Shown here piece after piece: positions 11,485-20,948 of a stretch of 64,000 nucleotides of DNA (its first letter is position 1; the number at the start of each line of letters is the position of its first letter). A program made the position numbers and the translations under genes. This DNA comes from Uliginosibacterium aquaticum (GTDB taxonomy: Bacteria; Pseudomonadota; Gammaproteobacteria; Burkholderiales; Rhodocyclaceae): the NCBI RefSeq assembly GCF_012972705.2, contig NZ_JABCSC020000001.1, positions 682,001 through 746,000 of the forward strand, written 5' to 3'. The notes under the pieces are model-generated. The model was given only the letters and a program-made list of their open reading frames with translations, searched no databases and was not told the origin of the DNA.

Positions 11485-12762
11485 ATGAAGAAGTCCATGT
11501 TTCGAGCCGCATTGGCTCTCGTCCTGCTGCCCTTGTGCGTGCAGGCTGCCGAACTCGACCGCGTGGTCGCAGTGGTGAATGACGAAGTCGTGCTGGCCTC
11601 CGAACTGCGTGCCCGTATTCAACAGGTGGAGCGCCAGCTTGCCGGGCAGGGCACGCCGAAGCCCGCAGCCTCGCAACTGCGCTCGCAGGTGCTGGATCGC
11701 ATCGTGATGGAGCGCTTGCAGCTGCAGATGGCCAAGCAGCGTGGCCTCAGTGTGGATGACGCCACACTGGATCGTTCACTGCAACGGATCGCCGAGCAGA
11801 ACAAGATTGCGCCGGCCGAACTGAGCAAGGCCGTGACCAAGGAAGGGCTGGACTGGCAACAGTTCCGCGAAAACATCCGCAACGAAATCGTCATGGCGCG
11901 CCTGCGTGAGCGTGAGGTGGATGCGACGATCACCGTGACGGATGCTGAAGTGGCTGCCGTGCTGCAAGCCATGGCGCAGGAAGCCAAGGGCCAGGAATAC
12001 CAGCTGACCCACATCCTGCTGCGCGCGCCGGAAGCGGCAACCCCCGAACAATGGATGGCGCTGGGCAAGAAGGCGGAAGAAGTCATGCGTCAGATCCGTG
12101 CCGGTGAAGACTTCCGCAAGCTCGCCGCCACCTACTCCAATGCCCAGGATGCAATGCAGGGCGGCCTGATTGACTGGCGCAGTATTGAAAGCCTGCCGCC
12201 CCTGTTTGCCGATCGAATGGCCGAAATGCAGAAGGGCGACGTGAGCAAGATCCTGCGCAGCCCGGTAGGCCTGCACATCTTCAAGCTGCTGGATGTGCGC
12301 GCCAAGGCCGAAGCCAAGGTCGAGGTCGAGCAGACTCACGCACGCCACATCCTGATCCGCACCACCGATGTGGTCGGCGAAGCCCAGGCCATTCACCGCC
12401 TCGAAGATCTGGCCGAGCGCATCCGCAACGGCACCGATTTCGCAGAAATGGCCAAGGTTCACTCCTCCGATCTGACCTCTGCCAAGGGCGGCGATCTGGG
12501 CTGGCTGAACGCTGGCGAAACCGTGCCGGAGTTCGAGCGCGCCATGAATGCGCTCAAGCCGGGCGAACTCAGTGGCGTGGTTGCCAGCCCCTTCGGCTGG
12601 CACCTGATCCAGGTGCTCGAGCGCCGCAAGATGGACGTCACCGCTGACCAGCGCAAGTTTGCTGCGCGTCAGGCGGTGCGTGAGCGCAAGATTGGCGATG
12701 CTGCTGAAGAGTGGTTGCGTCAGGTGCGTGATACTGCCTACGTCGAAATCAAGCCCGAATAA
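11485..12762 (+). CDS. surA: SurA periplasmic chaperone / peptidyl-prolyl isomerase
   Basis: The 425-residue protein has a signal peptide ([20 protein letters not shown], cleavage near AELD), the N-terminal SurA domain beginning [12 protein letters not shown], and two parvulin domains at about 170-270 ([10 protein letters not shown]) and 283-385 ([12 protein letters not shown], then AKGGDLGWL). It escorts unfolded outer-membrane proteins, including LptD, through the periplasm. The ATG at 11485 gives the basic n-region; ATG 11470 is an upstream alternative. Order lptD-surA-pdxA-rsmA is the classic proteobacterial cluster. Confidence 0.95.
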   Translation: MKKSMFRAALALVLLPLCVQAAELDRVVAVVNDEVVLASELRARIQQVERQLAGQGTPKPAASQLRSQVLDRIVMERLQLQMAKQRGLSVDDATLDRSLQRIAEQNKIAPAELSKAVTKEGLDWQQFRENIRNEIVMARLREREVDATITVTDAEVAAVLQAMAQEAKGQEYQLTHILLRAPEAATPEQWMALGKKAEEVMRQIRAGEDFRKLAATYSNAQDAMQGGLIDWRSIESLPPLFADRMAEMQKGDVSKILRSPVGLHIFKLLDVRAKAEAKVEVEQTHARHILIRTTDVVGEAQAIHRLEDLAERIRNGTDFAEMAKVHSSDLTSAKGGDLGWLNAGETVPEFERAMNALKPGELSGVVASPFGWHLIQVLERRKMDVTADQRKFAARQAVRERKIGDAAEEWLRQVRDTAYVEIKPE

Positions 12763-12781
12763 GTTTCAAGGGGTCGTTTAC

Positions 12782-13774
12782 ATGGCATCGAAACGCCCCG
12801 TGATCGTGATCACCTCCGGCGAGCCTGCCGGGGTGGGCCCTGAGCTCTGCGCAGCGCTGGCGCAGCGCGAGTGGCCGGTACGCATTGTGGTGATCGGTGA
12901 TCAGTGCCTGCTCGCGGAACGCTGCCCTGGCATCGCCTGGCAGCCTTACGCAGCCAGCGCTGAACCCGTAGCGAGGGCGCTCGAAGTGCTGCATGTGCCG
13001 CTTGCCACGCCCGCCGTGGCTGGCCAGCTTGATGTGAGCAATGCCCGCTACGTACTGCAGACCCTCGATTGCGCCATCTCCGGCTGCATCAGCGGCGAGT
13101 TCGCCGCCATGGTCACCGCGCCCGTGCAGAAAAGCGTCATCAATGACGCGGGCATTCCCTTTTCCGGCCATACCGAATACCTCGCCGAACACACCGGTAC
13201 GCCGCGTGTCGTGATGATGCTGGCCGGGCAGTACGGCTCCGAGCTGCGTCCGTGGATGCGGGTGGCGCTCGCCAGTACCCACCTCGCACTCAAGGATGTG
13301 CCGGCCTTCGTCAGCGCAGAAGAGCTCGAAGCCGTGCTGCGCATCCTGCACACCGATCTGCGCGACAAGTTTGGCCTCGCGACGCCGCGCATTCTCGTTG
13401 CCGGCCTCAATCCGCATGCGGGCGAGGGCGGTCACATGGGGCGCGAAGAGATCGACATCCTCAATCCGGTGCTCGAGCGCCTGCGCGCCGAAGGCATGCA
13501 GCTCATCGGCCCACTGCCGGCGGACACTTTGTTCACCCCACGCCAGCTCGCGCGTGGTGATGCCGTGCTCGCCATGTATCACGACCAGGGCTTGCCGGTG
13601 CTCAAGTTCGCCACCTTTGGCGGCGGCATCAACATCACCCTGGGCTTGCCCATCATCCGTACTTCGGTGGATCACGGCACCGCTCTCGACCTTGCCGGCA
13701 GCGGCCGTGCCGATCCGGGCAGCCTGTTTGCCGCGGTCGATTGCGCGCTGGCAATGATTGCCACGCAACCCTGA
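12782..13774 (+). CDS. pdxA: 4-hydroxythreonine-4-phosphate dehydrogenase
   Basis: The 330-residue protein starts [20 protein letters not shown], the PdxA signature. It carries the [10 protein letters not shown] metal-site segment, [14 protein letters not shown] and [12 protein letters not shown], all conserved in the family. It oxidises 4-phosphohydroxy-threonine in de novo vitamin B6 synthesis. ATG 12782 has AAGGGG upstream; a longer frame to 12659 only overlaps surA. It is 19 bp after surA and 7 bp before the patatin gene. Confidence 0.95.
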   Translation: MASKRPVIVITSGEPAGVGPELCAALAQREWPVRIVVIGDQCLLAERCPGIAWQPYAASAEPVARALEVLHVPLATPAVAGQLDVSNARYVLQTLDCAISGCISGEFAAMVTAPVQKSVINDAGIPFSGHTEYLAEHTGTPRVVMMLAGQYGSELRPWMRVALASTHLALKDVPAFVSAEELEAVLRILHTDLRDKFGLATPRILVAGLNPHAGEGGHMGREEIDILNPVLERLRAEGMQLIGPLPADTLFTPRQLARGDAVLAMYHDQGLPVLKFATFGGGINITLGLPIIRTSVDHGTALDLAGSGRADPGSLFAAVDCALAMIATQP

Positions 13775-13781
13775 ACCCGTC

Positions 13782-14687
13782 ATGAAACACCTGCTCTCAC
13801 TTGCCAGCCTCCTGTTGCTGGCCGCCTGCACTTTCGGCAATACCCGCCCCGAGCCTGAAGTGCCGCGCCCGGTGGCGTCTGCCCCCGTTGCCGTGGTGAT
13901 GCCGCAGCCCAAGCCACGTCCCAAGGTGGCGATCGCGCTCGGCGGCGGGGCTGCGCGTGGCTTCGCTCACATTGGCGTGATCAAGGCGCTCGAAACCCAG
14001 GGCATCGTGCCGGATATCGTTGTCGGCACCAGCGCCGGCAGCGCGGTGGGCGCGCTGTATGCTGCCGGGAATGATGCCTTCGCGTTGCAGAAGCTCGCTT
14101 TCCAGATGGACGAAAGCGCCCTCACGGACTGGGCCATTTTCGAGCGCGGCTTCCTCAAGGGCGAGGCGCTGGAGAAATTCATCAACCAGCAAGTGGCCGG
14201 TCGCCCGATCGAAGGCCTCAAGCGCAAGTTCGCGGCCGTGGCCACCGATCTTGCCGAAGGTCAGCCAGCGGTATTCGTGACTGGCAACGTCGGCACCGCC
14301 GTGCGCGCTTCCTCTGCAGTGCCGGGCGTGTTTTCGCCGGTCGTGATCCGCAGCAAGGAATACGTCGATGGCGGCCTTACCAGCCCGGTGCCGGTGCGCG
14401 CCGCACGCCAGCTCGGCGCTGATATCGTGATCGCTGTCGACATCTCCGGCCGCCCTTCCGGCAAACGCAATCAAGGCAGTGTGGACATCCTGCTCGACAC
14501 CATCTCCATCATGGGCGTGAGCATCGGCGGCTTCGAATTGCGCGATGCCGACGTAGTGATCCGCCCGGATACCAGCGGCCTGCCGCTCGCCAACTTCCAG
14601 CAACGCCACGAAGCCATCCTGCGCGGCGAGCAAGCCGGTTTTGCCGCAGTAGCGAAGATCAAGGAAAAGATCGCCGCGCGGATGTAA
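13782..14687 (+). CDS. Patatin-like phospholipase, predicted lipoprotein
   Basis: The 301-residue protein begins with a lipoprotein signal peptide ending in the lipobox LLAAC (Cys about residue 15). The patatin domain has the oxyanion loop GGGAARGF (about 54-61), the nucleophile motif GTSAG (Ser about 84) and the DGG motif with the catalytic Asp (YVDGGL, about 196). It resembles the RssA/YchK-type serine acyl hydrolases. The substrate is unknown; membrane anchoring suggests phospholipids or acylated envelope components. It lies between pdxA and rsmA, an insertion into an otherwise standard operon, and is followed by a REP array that separates it from rsmA. Confidence 0.88.
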   Translation: MKHLLSLASLLLLAACTFGNTRPEPEVPRPVASAPVAVVMPQPKPRPKVAIALGGGAARGFAHIGVIKALETQGIVPDIVVGTSAGSAVGALYAAGNDAFALQKLAFQMDESALTDWAIFERGFLKGEALEKFINQQVAGRPIEGLKRKFAAVATDLAEGQPAVFVTGNVGTAVRASSAVPGVFSPVVIRSKEYVDGGLTSPVPVRAARQLGADIVIAVDISGRPSGKRNQGSVDILLDTISIMGVSIGGFELRDADVVIRPDTSGLPLANFQQRHEAILRGEQAGFAAVAKIKEKIAARM

Positions 14688-14706
14688 AGCTCGGGGGAGT
14701 GGGTTT

Positions 14707-15097
14707 ATGCGGCTAAAGCCGCACCTACGGAGTTCATCGGGCCGGTTTTGATTTTGTAGGGCCGGCTTCAGCCGGCGGGGCCCGGGGTGGTGTGGGGCAT
14801 GCGGCTAAAGCCGCACCTACGGAGGTCATCGGGCCGGTTTTGATTTTGTAGGGCCGACTTCAGCCGGCGGGGCCCAGGGTGGCGTGGGGCATGCGGCTAA
14901 AGCCGCACCTACGGAGTTCATCGGGCCGGTTTTGATTTTGTAGGGCCGGCTTCGGCCGGCGGGGCCCGGGGTGGTGTGGGGCATGCGGCTAAAGCCGCAC
15001 CTACGGAGGTCATCGGGCCGGTTTTGATTTTGTAGGGCCGGCTTCAGCCGGCGGGGCCCGGGGTGGCGGGGGGCATGCGGCTGAAGCCGCACCTACG
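14707..15097. repeat. REP/BIME array A (92-bp period)
   Basis: This intergenic stretch has no gene. It holds four forward REPs (GTAG heads at 14756, 14848, 14940 and 15032, exactly 92 bp apart) and five inverted REPs. The forward REP is GTAGG then the hairpin GCCGGC-TTCA-GCCGGC. The inverted one reads GCGGC-TAAA-GCCGC then ACCTAC, which is the same element on the other strand with a changed stem. Each forward/inverted pair is a BIME. The linker is nearly identical from copy to copy. It lies between the patatin gene and rsmA, so transcripts through it would be strongly folded. Confidence 0.93.
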
Positions 15098-15211
15098 AAA
15101 TGCATAGGGCCCGGAGTGGAGTGGGCTTCGCTGCTGAGACCGGCTGCCGCACAACTACGGCCTGCAGCGTCGGGCAGGGTAGAATCCCGCCCTGATCACC
15201 AAGGATTTCCA

Positions 15212-16006
15212 ATGCCTCAAGGCCACATCGCCCGCAAACGCTTCGGGCAGAACTTCCTCTCTGACCCCAACATCATCCGCCAGATCATCACGGCGATTGC
15301 GCCCAAAAAGGGCGAGCACATCGTCGAGATCGGGCCGGGCCTGGGCGCCATCACCGTGCCGCTGCAGGCAGGCTGTGGCCATCTGCATGTGGTCGAGATC
15401 GATCGTGATCTGATTGCCCGACTCAAGGAAACCTGGTCGCCGGCACAGATCACCATCCATGAAGGCGACGCACTCAAGTTCGATTTCAGCACCTTGCCGG
15501 CACCGCTGCGGGTCGTCGGCAATCTGCCCTACAACATCTCCACGCCGCTGCTGTTCCACTTCGCCAGCTATGCCGAGCGCGTACGCGACATGACCTTCAT
15601 GCTGCAGAAGGAAGTCGTCGACCGCATGGTGGCCGAGCCTGATACCGAAGCCTACGGCCGCCTCTCGGTGATGCTGCAATACCGCTTCAACATGGCCAGC
15701 CTGTTCGATGTGCCGCCCACCGCTTTCAAGCCCGCGCCCAAGGTCACCTCGGCCATCGTGTACATGCAGCCCAAGCCTGCCAGCGAATGCGCCTGTCGCG
15801 ATGAAGCCCTGCTCGGGCGCATCGTGACCGCCGCCTTCGGCCAGCGCCGCAAGACGCTGCGCAACACCTTGCGCGAGCTGTGTTCGGATGAAGATTTTGT
15901 TGCGCTGGGTATCAACCCGCAGGCGCGCGGCGAAACCCTTGGTGTCGCCGAATACGTGCGCATGGCCGACCACCTCTCCGCCCGCGCGGAATCAGCCGGC
16001 GCGTGA
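15212..16006 (+). CDS. rsmA: 16S rRNA dimethyladenosine transferase RsmA
   Basis: The 264-residue protein begins with RKRFGQNFLSDPN, then EIGPGLGAIT (SAM-binding motif I, about residues 40-49) and NLPYNIST (the catalytic NxPY motif, about 105-112). It dimethylates two adjacent adenines near the 3' end of 16S rRNA. The ATG at 15212 follows AAGGA. The longer frame from 15116 enters the repeat-flanking spacer. A TAGAAT box at 15180 could be a -10 for its own promoter, which would make sense because the REP array splits it from the lptD-surA-pdxA genes. Confidence 0.95.
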   Translation: MPQGHIARKRFGQNFLSDPNIIRQIITAIAPKKGEHIVEIGPGLGAITVPLQAGCGHLHVVEIDRDLIARLKETWSPAQITIHEGDALKFDFSTLPAPLRVVGNLPYNISTPLLFHFASYAERVRDMTFMLQKEVVDRMVAEPDTEAYGRLSVMLQYRFNMASLFDVPPTAFKPAPKVTSAIVYMQPKPASECACRDEALLGRIVTAAFGQRRKTLRNTLRELCSDEDFVALGINPQARGETLGVAEYVRMADHLSARAESAGA

Positions 16007-16074
16007 AATAGTTCCAATCCTTTTGCGGCGCTGCGTGGCATTCTCCAGACCAACAATCCGGGGAAACACCCACA

Positions 16075-17478
16075 ATGAGAACCGCAGCCTCCTTCTCCTG
16101 GCTGGGGCAGGAAGATAGTCTTCGCAGCCGCTATCCCCTCGTCGGGATCGTCGAAACCCTGCTCGGCCCCTGCATCGCCGTGCTCAGTCTGGCCGCCAGC
16201 GTAGCCTGGTTCGGCCAGAGCTTCGACCGCCATTATCTGGCGCTCTCGCTGATGACCTTCCTGCTGCTCTTCCCGGGCATCCTGCGCATCTCCGAAGACC
16301 GCTGGCGCATGGCCGGCAAAGCCGCGCTGGCCTGGCTCACGCTGTGCTTCACGCTGCTCGTGTTCGGCCACACCACCGGCTATCTGCATTACTACCATCA
16401 GGGCGTGATCGCGGTCTGGCAGGTCGGCACCTTGCTCGCCTTGCTGCTCGCTCACGAAGCCGCCCGCCAGATGCTCAAGCGCGTACTCGCCAGCAACCAG
16501 CGCAGCGCAGTGATCATTGGCGGCAACGATACGGGCGTTGAGCTCGCCCGCCATTTCGAAACCGACCGCTACGCCGGCATTCGTTTTCGCGGCTTCTTCG
16601 ATGATCGCCCACGCGAACGCATGAGCCCGCGCTCCAGCGATCTTCCGCTGCTCGGCACCGTCAGCGAGCTGGGGCAATTCGTCAAGGCGCAAGGTATCGA
16701 CCAGATCTACATCGCCCTGCCCATGGCCTCTCAGCCACGCATCCTCGCACTGCTCGATCAGCTCAAGGACACCACCGCCAGCATCTACTTTGCACCAGAC
16801 CTCTTCGTCACCGACCTCATCCAGGGCCGTGTCGAGCAGATCGGCGGCATGCCCGTCGTTGCTGTGTGCGACACCCCTTTCCGGGGCATGAATGGCGTGA
16901 TCAAACGGCTGGAAGACGTGATCCTCTCGTCCATCATCCTCGTCCTGATCTCGCCGGTGCTGCTTGCCTGCGCGATTGCCGTGAAGCTCTCATCTCCCGG
17001 CCCGGTCATCTTCAAGCAGCGCCGTTACGGCCTGGATGGCAAGGAAGTGCTGGTCTACAAATTCCGCTCCATGACGGCCACCGACAACGGCCCGGTCGTC
17101 AAGCAAGCCACCAAGAACGACGCCCGCATCACCCGGGTTGGCGCCTTCCTGCGCAAAACCTCGCTCGACGAGCTCCCACAGTTCATCAATGCCCTGCAGG
17201 GCCGCATGAGCATCGTCGGTCCGCGCCCGCACGCCGTGGCCCACAACGAGCAATACCGCAAGCTCATCAAGGGCTATATGGTCCGCCACAAAGTGCGGCC
17301 CGGCATTACCGGCTGGGCGCAGGTCAATGGCGCGCGGGGAGAAACCGACACGCTCGAGAAAATGGAGCGTCGCATCGTCCTCGATCTCCACTACCTGCGG
17401 CACTGGTCGCTCGCGCTGGATCTCAAAATCATTCTGCGTACGGTGGGCCTCATGGCCAAAGACGAAACCGCCTACTAA
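16075..17478 (+). CDS. wcaJ: Undecaprenyl-phosphate sugar phosphotransferase (WcaJ-like)
   Basis: The 467-residue polyprenyl glycosylphosphotransferase has four N-terminal membrane helices (about 20-135), a Rossmann-like region from [11 protein letters not shown] (about 146), a fifth membrane segment at about 285-305 and the C-terminal transferase domain. That domain has the conserved [34 protein letters not shown] and [12 protein letters not shown] motifs. It moves a hexose-1-phosphate (glucose in WcaJ) onto undecaprenyl phosphate at the inner membrane and so starts the EPS repeat unit. It is the first gene of the EPS locus. The donor sugar is inferred from family. Confidence 0.92.
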   Translation: MRTAASFSWLGQEDSLRSRYPLVGIVETLLGPCIAVLSLAASVAWFGQSFDRHYLALSLMTFLLLFPGILRISEDRWRMAGKAALAWLTLCFTLLVFGHTTGYLHYYHQGVIAVWQVGTLLALLLAHEAARQMLKRVLASNQRSAVIIGGNDTGVELARHFETDRYAGIRFRGFFDDRPRERMSPRSSDLPLLGTVSELGQFVKAQGIDQIYIALPMASQPRILALLDQLKDTTASIYFAPDLFVTDLIQGRVEQIGGMPVVAVCDTPFRGMNGVIKRLEDVILSSIILVLISPVLLACAIAVKLSSPGPVIFKQRRYGLDGKEVLVYKFRSMTATDNGPVVKQATKNDARITRVGAFLRKTSLDELPQFINALQGRMSIVGPRPHAVAHNEQYRKLIKGYMVRHKVRPGITGWAQVNGARGETDTLEKMERRIVLDLHYLRHWSLALDLKIILRTVGLMAKDETAY

Positions 17479-17497
17479 GCACCGCGGTTTTGACCTT

Positions 17498-17607
17498 GTA
17501 GGGCCGGCTTCAGCCGGCTGGGCCCGGGGTGGCGCAGGGCTCATGCGGCTAAAGCCGAACCTACGGAACATGTCTTGCCCTTGTTTGCGGCCCAAACCGC
17601 ACCTACG
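17498..17607. repeat. REP/BIME unit B (single composite)
   Basis: One forward REP (GTAG at 17498), one inverted REP (to about 17566) and a third, degenerate inverted REP (GCGGCCCAAACCGC then ACCTACG, about 17587-17607). This is the same three-part layout as the tandem units of array E, here as a single copy. It lies between wcaJ and the VanZ-like gene. Confidence 0.85.
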
Positions 17608-17725
17608 AAAAACACCGCACTCGCGCAAATAATCACGGGGGCGGAGCGGATGTGAAATGCCTGCCCGTCACAGAGGCAGGGCATGATCCTTGCGTCGCAT
17701 ACTCGACCCAAATCCGCCACCTCTT

Positions 17726-18118
17726 ATGCCCTCCGCTGAATCCACGTCCATGCCCTACAAACTCCTTCGCCTGCTGGCTGCCTTGGCGGCTCTGGCAATT
17801 GTCCTCGGGCTTTTCATCGGCGGGGCCCAGCCCTATGCCGTGGGGCTCTTCACCCCACCGTGGGATAAGGTCGCCCATGCCACCGTCTTCGCAGGCTTTG
17901 CCTTCATTCTGCATGCCGGCATCGGCTGGCGCTGGGGTTGGGCCGTGCTTGCCGCGCTTGCCCTGGGCTCCGCGGACGAACTCCAGCAGATGTTCCTGCC
18001 AGGCCGTCAGGCAGGATTCGACGATCTCACCGCGGATCTGATCGGTGCTGCGCTCGGAGTGCTGCTCGCGAGCATCCTCAAGCAACAGGTCCGGGCGCGA
18101 CGGCAGGCTCGGGTTTGA
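17726..18118 (+). CDS. VanZ-like family membrane protein
   Basis: The product is 130 residues from ATG 17726. Three to four membrane helices are visible (about 13-32, 45-75 and 100-120). The VanZ-type motif DKVAHATVFAGFAFIL is followed by SADELQQMFLPGRQAGFDDLTADLIGAALG, the acidic/His pattern of this family. VanZ proteins are small membrane proteins, one of which gives teicoplanin resistance; most have unknown function, and they often occur near EPS genes. Starts at 17690 (TTG) and 17750 (ATG) are also possible, and no clear Shine-Dalgarno decides. REP units flank it on both sides. Confidence 0.8.
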   Translation: MPSAESTSMPYKLLRLLAALAALAIVLGLFIGGAQPYAVGLFTPPWDKVAHATVFAGFAFILHAGIGWRWGWAVLAALALGSADELQQMFLPGRQAGFDDLTADLIGAALGVLLASILKQQVRARRQARV

Positions 18119-18122
18119 CCTT

Positions 18123-18432
18123 GTAGGGCCGGCTTCAGCCGGCTGGGCCCGAGGTGGTGCAGGGGGCATGCGGCTAAAGCCGCACCTACAGAATGCGTCG
18201 GGCTGGTTTTGATTTTGTAGGGCCGGCTTCAGCCGGCTGGGCCCGAGGTGGCGCAGGGCTCATGCGGCTGAAGCCGCACCTACGGAGATCGTCGGGCCGG
18301 TTTTGATTTTGTAGGGCCGGCTTCAGCCGGCGGGGCCCGAGGTGATGCAGGGGTCATGCGGCTAAAGCCGCACCTACGGAACGAATCGGTTCTTGTTTGG
18401 TAAGCGCTTGTGCGGCTCAAACCACGTCCGCA
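18123..18432. repeat. REP/BIME array C (94-bp period)
   Basis: Three forward REPs (GTAG at 18123, 18217 and 18311, 94 bp apart) alternate with three inverted REPs. A worn inverted copy (GCGGCTCAAACCACG, about 18412-18427) trails the array. It starts 4 bp after the VanZ-like stop, so it forms the 3' untranslated region of that gene. Confidence 0.92.
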
Positions 18433-18708
18433 AAACCATCGCGCGCCCGCAAAAGTCGTCTATTCAAGGCGCTGAAAGCCATTAAGTTGGAAATGGGCTT
18501 CTCTTGACCTGCTTTTTCGCGCTGAAACGAGTCTCCTGCGGGAGGACACTCTAAATGCAGCCATTCGGCACGTTTCAATCACGAACTTGATGGCATTGGG
18601 CTTGGGTAAATACAGTGGCCGCGTATACGAGTCCGTCGCCGTCACCATCCGTTTTGTGAAGTGCAGCTCCTGGCCATTCAGACTCAATCACTGAAGAAAG
18701 CTCACGCC
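18433..18708. other. Intergenic leader of fcl, no gene seen
   Basis: The 276 bp before fcl have no convincing reading frame and lower GC than the flanking genes. No REP copy is present. It presumably carries the promoter for fcl, but I found no clear -35/-10 pair. Confidence 0.5.
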
Positions 18709-19809
18709 ATGACTGGAATGAACACGCACCCGCGCATTTTCGTGGCTGGCCACAACGGCATGGTCGGTTCGGCGATTGTTCGCCAGCTCCTTGCTCAAGG
18801 CGTGCCGCGCGAAAACATCATCACAAAGAGCCACAAGCAGCTTGATCTCACTGATCAGTACGCCGTGCGCCACCTGTTCCAGTTCGAGCACATCGACCAG
18901 ATCTATCTGGCAGCAGCCAAAGTGGGCGGTATCTACGCCAACAATGCCTATCCGGCGGAGTTCATCTACTCCAACCTGATGATCGAAACCAGCGTCATCC
19001 AGGAGGCCTGGCGCGCCGGCATTCACAAGCTTCTGTTTCTGGGTTCCAGTTGCATTTACCCCAAGCATGCCCAGCAGCCGATGGCCGAAGAAGCTTTGCT
19101 TACCGGCCAGCTGGAGCCTACCAACGAACCTTATGCCATCGCCAAGATCGCCGGCATCAAAATCTGCGAAAGCTACAACCGGCAATACGGCACCGACTAC
19201 CGCAGCGTGATGCCCACCAATCTGTATGGCCCGGGTGACAACTATCACCTCGCCAACAGCCACGTTCTGCCCGCGATGATCCGCAAATTCCACCTAGCCA
19301 AGATGTCCATGGAAGGGGATCTCGCCGGCATCGTCGCCAACGAGCAGGCGCATGGCGAAATCCCGGTGGATATCCTTCAGATGCTCGGCCTGCTCAGAGA
19401 TGACGAAGGGGGTGAGCTCGCTTTCCTGCGTCATCCGCACTCCATTCAGCTATGGGGCACAGGCACTCCCTACCGCGAATTCCTTTACGTGGACGACATG
19501 GCAAAGGCCAGCATCCACGTCATGAATCTAGATAAAGCCATCTACGACACCTACACCAGCCCCATGCTCAGCCACATCAACGTGGGTTACGGCTCGGACT
19601 TCACCATTCGCGAAATGGCCGAAAAGGTCGCCAAGATCGTCGGGTACAAGGGCGACATCGAGTTCGACGCCACCAAGCCCGATGGCACCCCTCGCAAATT
19701 GATGGACAGCACCCGGCTGCGCAACATGGGTTGGTTGCCCGAGGTTGACCTTGAAGCAGGTGTGCGAATGGCGTTCGAGGCCTATCTGGCGGAGAGCTCA
19801 GTCACCTGA
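18709..19809 (+). CDS. fcl: GDP-L-fucose synthase (NAD-dependent epimerase/dehydratase)
   Basis: The 366-residue extended SDR has the Rossmann motif [11 protein letters not shown] (about 14-24), LGSSCIYPK with the catalytic Ser, and PYAIAKIAG, the YxxxK catalytic pair (about 142-146). It closely follows GDP-4-keto-6-deoxymannose epimerase/reductase (WcaG/Fcl), which makes GDP-L-fucose. A mid-protein stretch (about 205-245) looks longer than in short Fcl forms. ATG 18709 has AAGAAAG upstream; ATG 18718 is an alternative. Its usual partner gmd is absent from the window although GDP-mannose genes are present. REP arrays lie on both sides. Confidence 0.88.
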   Translation: MTGMNTHPRIFVAGHNGMVGSAIVRQLLAQGVPRENIITKSHKQLDLTDQYAVRHLFQFEHIDQIYLAAAKVGGIYANNAYPAEFIYSNLMIETSVIQEAWRAGIHKLLFLGSSCIYPKHAQQPMAEEALLTGQLEPTNEPYAIAKIAGIKICESYNRQYGTDYRSVMPTNLYGPGDNYHLANSHVLPAMIRKFHLAKMSMEGDLAGIVANEQAHGEIPVDILQMLGLLRDDEGGELAFLRHPHSIQLWGTGTPYREFLYVDDMAKASIHVMNLDKAIYDTYTSPMLSHINVGYGSDFTIREMAEKVAKIVGYKGDIEFDATKPDGTPRKLMDSTRLRNMGWLPEVDLEAGVRMAFEAYLAESSVT

Positions 19810-19826
19810 CGCGGCATGGCGCTTTT

Positions 19827-20344
19827 GATGGGCCGGTTTCAGCCGGTTGGGCCCGGGGTGGTGCAGGGGGTACGCGGCTCAAGCCGCACCTACGAAAATC
19901 ATCGAGCGGGTATGGGTGAGGGTTTTGTAGGGCCGGCTTCAGCCGGCGGGGGCCGAGGTGATGCAGGGGGCATGCGGCTGAAGCCGCACCTACGGAACGC
20001 GTCGGGCCCTAGCTTTGTGGTGAGGCGCTGTGTCGAGCCTAACCTACGGAGATCATCGGGTTGTTGGGGCATGTTTTGTAGGGCCGGCTTTAGCCGGCTG
20101 GGCCCGGGGTGGTGCAGGGGTCATGCGGCTGAAGCCGCACCTACGGAACGCGTCGGGCCCTAGCTTTGTGGTGAGGCGCTGTGTCGAGCCTAACCTACGG
20201 AGATCGTCGGGTTGTTGGGGCATGTTTTGTAGGGCCGGCTTTAGCCGGCGGGGCCCGGGGTGGCGTGGGTTCATGCAGCTGAAGCCGCACCTACGGAGCG
20301 CATAGGGCCCTTGTTTTGTTGAGGCAGCTAAAATCGCATCTACG
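19827..20344. repeat. REP/BIME array D (151-bp period), left of the RAYT gene
   Basis: Forward REPs stand at 19827 (degenerate, GATG head), 19927, 20078 and 20229; the last three are 151 bp apart. Each has an inverted partner. The 151-bp unit also carries a worn third inverted REP ending in AACCTACGG after TGTCGAGCCT. A last worn copy (GCAGCTAAAATCGC then ATCTACG) ends at 20344. No gene is present. Confidence 0.92.
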
Positions 20345-20472
20345 TGTAGCTGCCCGCGTTGGTTTCTGGGCTCCTGGCGTCAATCCTCCTCCCACCCCTG
20401 CGGGCGTAGCAGTTTTGCTGTGAGCCGGGCGACTATCCTTTCCTCTTGCCCCCGTGTTTGCCAAAAGATCTC
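20345..20472. other. Intergenic leader of the RAYT gene
   Basis: 128 bp between array D and the transposase start. No REP and no clear promoter were found by eye. Confidence 0.4.
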
Positions 20473-20922
20473 ATGCCTTATACCCATCTACGTAAAGGGC
20501 GAGCGTCCGAAGCCGGGCGCGTCTATCTCGTCACCACGGTTACCGAATCACGACGACCTGTATTTGCCGATTTTCAATCCGCCCGGATCGTCGTACGAAC
20601 CCTGAAAACCTTGCATGAGCAAGCTTTGGTCAGCTCACTTGCGTGGGTAGTAATGCCAGATCATCTGCACTGGCTCTTCGAACTGAGTCAGGGCGTTGAG
20701 TTGAGTGAAGTAATCCGGCGTATGAAGGGGCGGAGTGCGAGGGAAATCAATGCCATCCATGGCGCAGGTGGCAAGGTTTGGCAGCGCGCATTTCACGATC
20801 ATGCCGCACGTACCGACGAGAATCTTCAGTCCATGGCTCGTTACATTGTCGCCAACCCATTGCGCGCAAATCTCGCAAGCGAAATAGGGGCCTATCCGCA
20901 TTGGGATGCCGTCTGGCTTTAG
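20473..20922 (+). CDS. REP-associated tyrosine transposase (RAYT, IS200-like Y1 family)
   Basis: The 149-residue protein has a single Y1_Tnp domain. His64-Leu65-His66 in VVMPDHLHWLF is the HUH metal-binding motif, and Tyr124 in MARYIVANPLRA is the expected nucleophile. WQRAFHDHAARTDENL (about 103-118) is the usual RAYT segment between them. RAYTs are single-copy, domesticated relatives of IS200/IS605 transposases that cut single-stranded REP hairpins next to a GTAG tetranucleotide. Here the gene sits between arrays D and E, whose hairpins carry that GTAG head, so this is a REPtron. All key residues are intact. ATG 20473 is chosen; an in-frame extension to 20446 is possible. Confidence 0.9.
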   Translation: MPYTHLRKGRASEAGRVYLVTTVTESRRPVFADFQSARIVVRTLKTLHEQALVSSLAWVVMPDHLHWLFELSQGVELSEVIRRMKGRSAREINAIHGAGGKVWQRAFHDHAARTDENLQSMARYIVANPLRANLASEIGAYPHWDAVWL

Positions 20923-20948
20923 CTGGCTGGCCCCTTTTTGGGTGGTGG

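Noticed and set aside
14707-15097. A CRISPR array
   Set aside because: Regular spacing, but the repeats are inverted pairs, the spacers are nearly identical and no cas gene is present.
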